Positions 6,972 to 15,700 of a DNA stretch of 20,402 nt are shown here, piece by piece (position 1 is the first letter of the stretch; each line of letters opens with the position of its first letter). The stretch is from Oscillospiraceae bacterium. Lineage in GTDB: Bacteria > Bacillota_A > Clostridia > Oscillospirales > Oscillospiraceae. The notes below the pieces were generated by a model that ran no database searches, was not told the origin of the DNA, and worked only from the letters and a program-made list of their open reading frames with translations. Location: contig SVLP01000043.1 in NCBI GenBank assembly GCA_015067895.1, forward strand, positions 1 to 20,402, written 5' to 3'. The position numbers were made by a program, and so were the translations under genes.

Positions 6972-7078
6972 TGTCATCGCGAGGGCGTTAGCCCGTGGCG
7001 ATCTCCTGGTACAATATGCGAATTTGCGACGCAGTACCAGGAGATTGCCGCGTCGCCTGGTGGCTCCTCGCAATGACA
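6972..7078. repeat. 107-bp palindromic intergenic repeat (REP/MITE-like)
   Basis: The ends are TGTCATCGCGAGG (6972-6984) and its near-complement CCTCGCAATGACA (7066-7078). Inside, arms 6997-7012 and 7034-7049 match as GGCRATCTCCTGGTAC around an AT-rich centre. The whole unit is therefore a nested imperfect palindrome without coding capacity. Sequences with TGTCATTGCGAGG ends are, to my knowledge, widespread dispersed repeats in bacterial genomes including gut Clostridia. No transposase is present, so it would be moved in trans if mobile. Confidence 0.75.
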
Positions 7079-7157
7079 GTGATGGACGGCAGATGCTCCT
7101 TCTGTTTTGCTCATGTATAGTCCGATTTTTTGTTAAGATTGTTTTGCTTTTTTGGTG

Positions 7158-7186
7158 TTGCGTATTATTGTCGAAGAATGTATAAT
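7158..7186 (+). promoter_or_regulatory. Promoter of the SIR2-TPR gene
   Basis: TTGCGT (7158-7163), 17 bases, perfect TATAAT (7181-7186). An AAGGTGG ribosome site follows before the ATG at 7227. Confidence 0.7.
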
Positions 7187-7226
7187 TGTAAGAGAAAAAA
7201 ACATATGCAGAAGGTGGTTTTAGCAT

Positions 7227-8930
7227 ATGAGTTATGAACGTTTATCCTTGACTGGTTTCTTAAATGAAATGAAAGATGTTACCCGTGGTGCGCACCCCAG
7301 AAAGTTTTGCTTTGTATTGGGGGCTGGCACATCCAGAAATTCTGGAATTAAATCTGGACAGGAACTGGTACAGATTTGGGATAGGGAACTGCGTGAACGC
7401 AACGAAGAGGATTATCTTCGATGGCGATCCGAGTTGGGAATCACGGATAAAAATATGTCAAGCTTCTACAGTCAATACTACGAGAAGCGGTTTCAGCGTT
7501 GTCCTGCCGATGGTTACAACTACATCGAAAAAATAATGGATACTGCGACTCCAAGTGTTGGTTATGTGATGCTTTCTCATATGCTGACGAAGACACCGCA
7601 TAATGTTGTCATCACTACGAATTTTGACCATCTGACGGAAGATACAATCAACTACTACACGAATGCAACCCCTCTTGTGATCGGTCATGAGGTTTTGGCG
7701 CACTATATTTCCGGACAGCCTGTTCGGCCTACGATCATCAAAATCCATCGGGATCTGCTTTTTGATCCGAAGAGTAGAACAAACGAACTGGAAGCACTGC
7801 CGGAGAGCTGGAAGCATGCATTGGGACGGGTTTTTGAGAACTATCACCCTGTATTTATTGGCTATGCGGGCAATGATAAGAGTCTCATGGATTTTCTGGT
7901 TGAAAATGGAAGAAAATTCGCAGACGACGAGTGGAAGTTCCCATATTGGATGCTGTACCGCGGAGACGCAATTGAGGGAAAAGTAAAGGAGTTTCTGGAG
8001 AAAAGCCAGGGATATTATGTTGAGCATGAAGGCTTCGATGATGTCATGATAGCATTGGGGGCAAATTTTGACTACAGGATCCCACAGGAAGAGGACTTTC
8101 TGGAAGATGCCCGCAAGAGATATGCGAAGCTCAAGGATGCAATCGATGAATATTCGACACGGGAACGCGATAAGGCGGTTGTGCGCAAAGAAGAACAAGA
8201 GCGAAAGAGCAATTCTGAGGATGCTAAAGATCAAGAAACACAGATTAGCGAAGAGCAGAGGGAAGACAGGAACAGCGTGAATCAAGCCATCGATCTTATC
8301 GCGGGACAGACGGATGAACAAAGACTCTTCCGTGAAGCAACTGTGTTGCGTGACAAACGTGATTACGAGAAAGCATGCGTGATTTTGGGAGAGCTTGTGG
8401 AAAGATATCCGATGAATGCACGTTATATGTCCGAATATGGCTATAATCTGTTTATGGCAGATAAGTATGAAGAAGCGGAAAAAGTTTTGAAAAAAGCTAT
8501 TTCAATGAATGGAAAAGATTCTCTTAGTCATTATTGTTTGGGTGAAATCTATCGTAAACGTGGTGAAGTTGATCGAGCCATAGATCACTATAATCAATCT
8601 TTGAAAATAGATCCCCAATTAACTGTAGCATATTTGGGTCGTGGTGATCTTTGGATGGCTAAGCATGACTATGATAGTGCGTTGGAAGATTACCAGACGT
8701 GTGTGGAGGTTAATCCTGTATGGGGCTTGTCGTATCAAAGAGTGAGCAAGGCACTGAGTCGCTTGGGTCGTAATGAAGAGGCACTTGTAGCGATTGATAA
8801 AGCGATTGAATTAGATCCTAAGTATATCAACCATTATCGCCAAAAGGCTGAAGTTCTCGCTTTGTTGGATCGTCATGAAGAAGCTGAAGAAGTGCGGGAT
8901 ATGATTCGGAAGCTGGAAAGGGAAGAATAA
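7227..8930 (+). CDS. SIR2-like domain protein with C-terminal TPR repeats, candidate defence NADase
   Basis: The 567-residue cytoplasmic protein has a SIR2_2-type domain (residues about 10-280) with FVLGAGTSRNSGI (G32-A33-G34), VITTNFDHL (T131-N132-F133-D134), IKIHRDL (likely catalytic H174) and VFIGYAGNDKSLMDFL (D217). A charged helical linker (about 290-350) leads into roughly five or six TPR repeats (about 362-562). SIR2-like domains of this class in bacterial immunity (ThsA, DSR, SIR2-APAZ) consume NAD to abort infection; TPRs are typical sensor or assembly modules. The defence role is inference. The gene has its own promoter and terminator, is clearly more AT-rich than its 5' neighbours, and lies between a palindromic repeat and tRNA genes, all consistent with a transferred single-gene cargo. 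The catalytic motifs look intact, though the usual Gly after His is Arg. Confidence 0.85.
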   Translation: MSYERLSLTGFLNEMKDVTRGAHPRKFCFVLGAGTSRNSGIKSGQELVQIWDRELRERNEEDYLRWRSELGITDKNMSSFYSQYYEKRFQRCPADGYNYIEKIMDTATPSVGYVMLSHMLTKTPHNVVITTNFDHLTEDTINYYTNATPLVIGHEVLAHYISGQPVRPTIIKIHRDLLFDPKSRTNELEALPESWKHALGRVFENYHPVFIGYAGNDKSLMDFLVENGRKFADDEWKFPYWMLYRGDAIEGKVKEFLEKSQGYYVEHEGFDDVMIALGANFDYRIPQEEDFLEDARKRYAKLKDAIDEYSTRERDKAVVRKEEQERKSNSEDAKDQETQISEEQREDRNSVNQAIDLIAGQTDEQRLFREATVLRDKRDYEKACVILGELVERYPMNARYMSEYGYNLFMADKYEEAEKVLKKAISMNGKDSLSHYCLGEIYRKRGEVDRAIDHYNQSLKIDPQLTVAYLGRGDLWMAKHDYDSALEDYQTCVEVNPVWGLSYQRVSKALSRLGRNEEALVAIDKAIELDPKYINHYRQKAEVLALLDRHEEAEEVRDMIRKLEREE

Positions 8931-8938
8931 GAGAAACG

Positions 8939-8972
8939 AAAACCCTCCAAGCCGATGTGCTTGGAGGGTTTT
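8939..8972. terminator. Bidirectional terminator between the SIR2 gene and the tRNA genes
   Basis: A perfect 13-bp stem (8939-8951 with 8960-8972) starts with AAAA and ends with TTTT, so it can end the SIR2 transcript on the plus strand and the tRNA transcript on the minus strand. Confidence 0.88.
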
Positions 8973-8973
8973 C

Positions 8974-9049
8974 TGGTGACCCGTCGGGGACTCGAACCCC
9001 GGACCCACTGCTTAAAAGGCAGTTGCTCTACCGACTGAGCTAACGGATC
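8974..9049 (-). tRNA. tRNA-Lys (anticodon TTT)
   Basis: The minus strand folds as a 76-base cloverleaf including encoded CCA. The acceptor strand GATCCGT pairs with ACGGGTC, the anticodon loop is CTTTTAA with TTT at the anticodon, and the T-loop GGTTCGAGTCC is present. It is cotranscribed with tRNA-Gln, 5 bases away. Confidence 0.96.
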
Positions 9050-9054
9050 ATATT

Positions 9055-9130
9055 TGGCTGGGATGGCCGGATTCGAACCGACGAAGTGCCAGAGTCAAAG
9101 TCTGGTGCCTTACCGCTTGGCGACATCCCA
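9055..9130 (-). tRNA. tRNA-Gln (anticodon TTG)
   Basis: The minus strand gives a 76-base cloverleaf with encoded CCA. The acceptor strand TGGGATG pairs with CATCCCA, the anticodon loop CTTTGAC gives TTG, and the T-loop GGTTCGAATCC is present. It is the first gene of a two-tRNA transcript. Confidence 0.96.
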
Positions 9131-9161
9131 ATATATGCACCATGACCTGGACACACGGGGT

Positions 9162-9190
9162 ATTATAGCACAGCTTTCCGCCGGAATCAA
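9162..9190 (-). promoter_or_regulatory. Promoter of the tRNA-Gln/tRNA-Lys operon
   Basis: On the minus strand TTGATT (9185-9190), 17 bases, perfect TATAAT (9162-9167), 31 bases upstream of the mature tRNA-Gln. Confidence 0.75.
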
Positions 9191-9238
9191 TACCTTTTTT
9201 ACTTTTTCCAAATCCACGGAAAAACCGGCATTTGCCTA

Positions 9239-9267
9239 TTGACAAAGGAGGCTTTCTATGGTATCCT
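9239..9267 (+). promoter_or_regulatory. Strong promoter without an obvious gene
   Basis: A consensus TTGACA (9239-9244), a 17-base spacer and TATCCT (9262-9267), directly followed by the operator-like palindrome. It points to the surface-enzyme gene 455 bases away, but a terminator stands in between. Confidence 0.65.
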
Positions 9268-9268
9268 C

Positions 9269-9288
9269 TAGTTAGTTAGAACTAACTA
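9269..9288. promoter_or_regulatory. Perfect inverted-repeat operator (MarR-like)
   Basis: TAGTTAGTT-AG-AACTAACTA is a perfect 9-bp inverted repeat with 2 bases between the arms, placed at the expected transcription start. TAGTTAG/CTAACTA palindromes are typical of MarR-family sites in Firmicutes. No regulator gene is in the window. Confidence 0.6.
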
Positions 9289-9347
9289 CCACTTCCAAAG
9301 TGAACACCTTCCCAATTTGATTGTCAGATCTCCTAAGTATGGCAAAG

Positions 9348-9383
9348 TCCCCCGCAGTGTTTGCAGGCGCTGCGGGGGATTTT
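9348..9383 (+). terminator. Terminator or attenuator in the 9131-9721 gap
   Basis: A perfect 10-bp stem TCCCCCGCAG (9348-9357) with 9370-9379, a 12-base loop and four T residues. A transcript from 9274 or so would end here after about 110 bases. Confidence 0.75.
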
Positions 9384-9721
9384 GTATGCGGCGAGCCGCC
9401 GCTGACAAGCTTGTCGTACTTATGCACAAATTCTACCAAAACGGACAGATGTACAGGTGGGGGAGGAATGTCCGTATTATATGGACATTTTGGGGATGGT
9501 TTCCAAAGTCACCTATCCTAAGACAACTGAAATGTATCCTCTATAGACTTTTCAAGGGGGGATGCTTTCGTTAAAATGAATACAAACCGGCTAAGGCATC
9601 ACTATGGCTTTGTCAGAAATGCACAAAAAGGATTCGGATTTTTGTATACACTGAAAGGGCTCTGAAGTGCTGCGTCTGCCGTATGCGCATATCCCCCGAA
9701 AATAACAAGGAGGTAAAACAC
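9384..9721. other. Non-coding leader region of the surface-enzyme gene
   Basis: I see no convincing gene here. Small structures are the palindrome GACAAGCTTGTC (9404-9415), a 7-bp stem AATGTCC/GGACATT near 9460-9490, and TATGCGCATA (about 9682-9691). The strong AAGGAGG ribosome site at 9707-9713 lies 8 bases before ATG 9722. Confidence 0.5.
9549..9577 (+). promoter_or_regulatory. Candidate promoter of the surface-enzyme gene
   Basis: TTTTCA (9549-9554), 17 bases, TAAAAT (9572-9577), giving a leader of about 135 bases. It is weaker than the promoter at 9239 but lies after the terminator. Confidence 0.4.
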
Positions 9722-12700
9722 ATGAAGATTCGTCTGTCCCGCCGCATCATTGCGCTGGCTGTGGCATTCGTCATGGTGATGGGAATGCTTCCCACCGTCG
9801 CCTTCGCCCGCACCGCAGGCAAGGACGGCTCCGCCGAAATGAACGAGGCCTACGCCGCCAAAGAGACACTGATGCCCATCGGCCCCTCCTTCAGCACCTA
9901 CACGCTGCTGGAGTGGACCCCTGAATCCGACCCCGACGCCGTTTACAGCCGCGCCAGCATTCCCCTGAAGGAGCGCGTGGGCGGCTTTGTGGTCAATCCC
10001 CTGGCCAACCCCGAGGCAAAGCTGATGCTCTGCTCCCTGGCCAACTCCGACCATGACCACACCAGTGCCCAGGGAACCGAATCCTTCCTGAGCTACTCCT
10101 TCAACTATTGGCAGTATGTGGACTCCTTCGTCTACTGGTCCGGCTCCCAGGAAGGCCTGGTCGTCGTGCCCACCGGTGAGTTCACCGATGCTGCCCACAC
10201 CAACGGCGTTCCCGTTGTCGCCACCCTGGGCTTCCCCTGGGGCTGGGGCGCCGGCTATGCCGAGGAAGTCGACGCCTTCTGCCAGAAGGCCGCTGACGGC
10301 ACCTTCCCCGTTGCTGACAAGATGATCGAGGTCATGGACTACTATGGCTTCGACGGCTACTTCTTCAACCAGGAGTCCTCCGGCTGCTCCGGCGCCGTGG
10401 CCCTCCGGCTGAAGGAAATGATCCACTACATGCACGCCAAGCGCCCCGATATGCTGATTAGCTGGTACGACTCCATGACCGAGGGCGGCAGCGTCAGCTA
10501 CGGTGACGGCGTCAACAGCTACAACAAGCTGTGGATGGAGGACGACGCCAACGGCGTCCGCGGCGTTGATGAGTTCTTCATGAACTACAACTGGACTGCT
10601 TCCAAGATCTCCACCACCATCTCCACGATGAAGTCCATCGGCCGCAGCCAGTTCGACGCCTTCGCCGGTATCGACGTGCAGCAGAACTGCATGGACACCT
10701 GGTTCAACGACCACCTGCTGGTGGATGCCGACGGTCTGGCCAAACTGTCCCTGGCTCTGTACTGCCCCAACTCCACCCTGGGTCTGTCTGCTGACGGCGC
10801 CCAGTTCCATGAGGTCGAGCGTACCTTCTACACCAACGCTGTGGAGGATCCCCGGGACACCAGCATCGACATCACCAGCTCCTCCGAGTACGACTGGGCC
10901 GGTATGTCCCGTCTGTTCGCCGACAAGACCCCCATCACCTCCGCCCCCTTCGTCTCCGACTTCAACTCCGGCCACGGCACCGGCTACTATGTGGACGGCG
11001 TTCTGAGCCGCGACGCCGAGTGGAGCTACCAGTCCAACCAGGACGTCATGCCCACCTGGACCTGGATCATCGACTCCAACGGCTCCAAGCTCTCCGGTGA
11101 CTATGACTTCACCGACGCCTACAACGGCGGCACCTCCATCAAGTTCTACGGCAATCTGGATGCCGCCAACGACATCCTGATCTACTCCACCGACATCGCC
11201 GTGGAGAACAAGATGACCCTGGCGCTGACCGCCAAGGGCGGCCTGGAGAACGCTTCTCTGGTCGCTTATCTGGACGACGGCTCCGCCGCTGCTTATGCCG
11301 ATTGCGAGCAGGTCATCACCGCCCTGGCCACCGGCGAGGGCTGGGTCGAGACCGTTGTCGATCTGTCTGCTTACGCTGGCAAGACCCTGAAGGCCATCGG
11401 CCTGAAGGTCGAGGGCTCCGATCCCAACTACCAGATCAACCTGGGCCGGATCACCGTCCTGGACAAGACCCGCGCCGCCCTGAAGGGCCCCGCCTCCGTC
11501 ACCCTGGACGAGATCATGTACACCGACGCCTACACCGCCGAAGCCCGCATCTACTGGGACAAGGTCACCGGCGCCGACGTCTACGAGATCTACAAGGTCA
11601 ATGCTGACGGCTCCAAGAGCCTCATCATGGCCACCCCCTCCACCGCCTTCTACCTGCCCACCCTGAAGCGCGCCGCTGAGGAAGAGGACGTGACCCTGGA
11701 GATCGTCCCCATCAACCGCAACGGCGTCCGCGGCACCGGCAAGGAGTTCACCATCGACTGGGCCTACGCCAACGGCGACACCGAGGAAGTCCTGGATCTG
11801 GTCTTCGAGAACGTGTGTCTGAATGCCCCCGTCACCGGCGTCTCCTTCGAGAACTCCGGCGAGCCCGCCTCCAAGGCTCTGGACGGCACCGCCGCCAACA
11901 ACTCCAAGTGGTGCGCCACCAACATGTCTTCCGGCTGGATGTCCATCGACATCGGCCGCGAGGTCACCGTCCGCCGCTGGCGCGTCGAGCACGCTGAGTA
12001 CGGCGGCGAGTCCAACGACATGAACACCATCGACTTCGCCCTGGAGTACAAGGACAAGAACTCCAACACCTGGGTCCAGGTCAAGCGCATCCAGAACAAC
12101 CACGATGCAGTTACCGACGTCCTGCTGGATACCCCCGTCACCGCGCAGGAGTGGAGACTGTACGTCTATAACGACGGTTCCTCCCCCTGGGGCGGCATCC
12201 GTATCTACGAGTGGCAGATGTTCGAGACCGCTCAGTTCCCCCAGACTGCGGTCGTTCCCATGCACTTCGCCGCTGCCGTCAATGGTGTTGGCGCAGCCGA
12301 CACCTTCACCCTGGACAAGGTTCCCACCGGCCAGACCGTCAAGGTCTATGACGCCGAGGGCAACCAGCTGGGCGAGGCTGTCTCCGCCGGTGAAACCGTC
12401 ACCCTGACCGGTCTGGACTTCGGCACCGCCGAGGCCGGACGTGTCTACTACACCACCACCAGCAACTCCGCCGCAGAGAGTGCCAAGCTGTCTGCCCCCT
12501 TCGAGGCCGAGTCCGCTGAGAAGTCCGCTCCTGCCACCGATGTGGAGTTCGTCAAGTATTCCCATCCCGGCTCCGTCAGCTCCTCCAACGGCGCTGACAT
12601 CTACACCACCCTGACCGTCAAGGGCCTTTCCGAGGGCGATGTGGTCTACGTCCTGGGCGACGAGTCCAAGACCTCCCTGCCTGCCACCGGCGACAGCGTC

Positions 12701-15700
12701 TCCATCGACGGCGTCCGCGTTGTCCGCGCAGGCGGCCAGCTGCAGCTGCAGGTCAAGCGGGTGGGCCAGATTATCTCCGATCCCTACACCGTCACCACCC
12801 CCGTCTTCCCCGAGCCCACCGCCACCATCCAGGTCTTCGCCGAGAACGCAAGGGGCGAGACCCTGACCGGCGTCCGCTTTGATGTTGTGAACGCCGCCGG
12901 TGAGACCGTGTCCCAGATGTCCACCACCTCCGACTCCGGTGCCAAGTCCACCGTGGCTCTGGGCACCTATACCATCCGCAACACCGAGTCCCCCGAGGGC
13001 TACGGCCTGGCCGGTGCCATCACCGCCATCGCCCGCATCGAGGGCTGGCAGACCACCTACACCGTCACCATCCCCGAGGGCAGCGTGGAGCCCACGGATC
13101 CCACCGATCCCGAACCCACCGATCCTGAGCCCACCGATCCCGTTCTGGATCCCTCCGACGACAGCCGGGACATCCCCCTGTCCGTCCTGAAGGTCTCCGC
13201 CGGTGACTGGCAGACCGGCTATGAGGATTCCGAAGGCCCCGCCGAGCTGGCTGTGGACAACAACCCCAACACCATCTGGCACACCGACTGGTACGGCACC
13301 AGCAACGAGAATCACTGGTTCCAGTTCGAACTGACCGAGGAGTACGATGTGGACGGCCTGCGTTACTGGCCCCGTCAGTCCGGCAACGAGAACGGCACCA
13401 TCACCAAGTACGAGATCCAGGTCTCCGACGATGGCGTCGAGTTCGAGACGATCCTCACCGGCGACTGGGAGAATAGCCGCCAGTGGAAGATCGCCAGCTT
13501 CGAGGGCCGGAATGTCAAGTATGTCCGCCTGGTGTCCAAGGAGGCCGTGAGCGATGTCTCCTATGTCGTCGCCTCTGCCGCTGAGATCCGCCTGACCGGC
13601 GACGTCCATGTCCCCGATCACATCGTTCCTCCCGAAATGGAGGCCAACGATGACAGCCGCGATATCCCCGTGTCCATCCTGACCGCCACTGCCGGTGACT
13701 GGCAGACCGGTTACGAGACCACCGAGGGCCCCGCTTACCTGGTTCTGGACAACGATTACAACACCCTGTGGCACACCGACTGGTATGGCACCAGCCGCGC
13801 CAACCACTGGATCCAGTTCGAGCTGAGCGAGGATTACGCCGTTGACGGCCTGCGCTACAAGCCCCGCGGCGGCAACAGCACCAACGGCAACATCACCGAG
13901 TATGACATCCAGGTTTCCAATGACGGCGAGACGTTCACCTCCGTCGTCACCGGCAACTGGGCAGGCGACTCCAGCTGGAAGATCGCCCAGTTCCCCTCCG
14001 AGAACGTGAAGTTCGTCCGTCTGGTGGCCATCGATGCCGAGACCGACAACAGCTACGTCTTCGCCTCCGCCGCTGAGATCCGCCTGACCGGCTGGGCCCG
14101 GGACGTCAGCAGTGTCGACAAGACCGAGCTGAACGAGCTGATCGCCCAGTGCGAGCAGATCGAGCAGGGCAACTACACCAACAAGAGCTGGCAGAAGTTC
14201 CAGTCCGCGCTGGAGACTGCCCGCGCGGTCGCCGCCAACCCCAACGCTTCCCAGACCAAGGTCAACGAGGCTCTGGAGAACCTGCGCAATGCGCTGGCCG
14301 GTCTGGAGGAGAACACCGGTGAGGGCGTCCAGAAGATCCTGCATCTGGACTCCGGCCGTACCTACTACTCCAAGGATTGGACCATCGCTCTGCTGAACGA
14401 GATGGCCGCCGCCGGTTACACCCACCTGCAGCTGGCCTTCGGCAACGACGGCATGCGCTTCGTCCTGGACGACATGACCATCGAGGCAAACGGCAAGACC
14501 TACGCATCCAGCGACGTCAAGGCTGCCATCGAGCTGGGCAACGAGGAATACAACAAGACCCATACCGACAACTCCGGTGATTCCTTCTGCGCCGGTCAGG
14601 CCTTCGAAAAGAACGCCCTGACCGAGGAAGAGATGGACGAGATCATTGCCCACGCCGAGAGCGTCGGCATCGAGATCATCCCCCACCTGAACATGCCCGG
14701 CCATATGGACGCCCTGCTGGACGCCATGGTGGAGCTCGGCATCTCCGGTGCCCACTTCACCGGCTACACCACCTCCGACCGTTCCCTGGATCTGAACAAC
14801 GCCGAGGCCGTGGCCTTCCTGCAGGCTCTGATCGCCAAGTACGCCGAGTACTTCTCTGCCAAGGGCAGCAAGTACTTCCACATCGGCGCTGACGAGTACG
14901 GCAACGACGCCTACAGCGGCAACATGGGCTTCCCCTCCATGGGCTCTGCTCTGTACGCCAAGTTCGCTGAGTTCGTCAACGGCAACGCCGCCATCGTCGA
15001 GAGCTGCGGCATGACTGCCCGCGCCTGGAACGACGGCATCTACTACGGCAGCTACACCGCCGAGTTCGATCCCGACATCGAGATCACCTACTGGTCTTCC
15101 GGCTGGTGGGGCTACAACCTGGCCAAGACCTCCAAGTTCATCGAGAAGGGCAACGGCCTCATCAATACCCACGGTGACTACTACTTCATCCTGGGTGCCA
15201 ACGATGCCTTCACCGAGGGCAACTCCACCTCCCATACTCCCGGCGTGTACCTGCCCGCCGAGAGCTACGACATCACCCGCTTCATGGACGGCTCCACCGT
15301 GGAGGATCCCGTCGGCGGCATGTTCTGCATCTGGGGCGACCATCCCTTCGCGGAGACCGAGACTGAGGTCGCTGCCAATATCCGTCTGGCCCTGCGCGCC
15401 ATGGCCCTGCGGATGGACGATCTGCCTCTGGACGGCATGAACACCGGCGTCGTCGAGGGCGGCTTCAACGAGGACGGCACCATCAACGGTGGCGGCGAGG
15501 TCATCGAGCCCATCGAGCCCGCCGACAAGTCCCAGCTGGAGACCTACATCGACTACGCCGAGGAGATGAACCCCGACAACTACACCGACGAGTCCTGGGC
15601 CGCCGTTGAGGAAGCTCTGGAGAACGCCCGCGCTGTCTACGCCGATCCCGACGCCACCCAGGAGGAGGTCGACGAGGTCACCGAGCTGCTGGTCAGCGCC

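Noticed and set aside
6618..7226. A 202-codon minus-strand frame across the NTPase 3' end and the palindromic repeat
   Set aside because: It crosses a strong terminator and a non-coding repeat, and the product is compositionally mixed.
4616..8930. A joint NAD-based system of the nicotinamidase-like hydrolase and the SIR2-TPR protein
   Set aside because: They are on opposite strands, separated by murI and an NTPase gene, each with its own promoter and terminator; base composition also differs.
9317..9574. Small plus-strand frames in the gap before the surface-enzyme gene
   Set aside because: They run through the terminator hairpin, have no recognisable features and weak starts.
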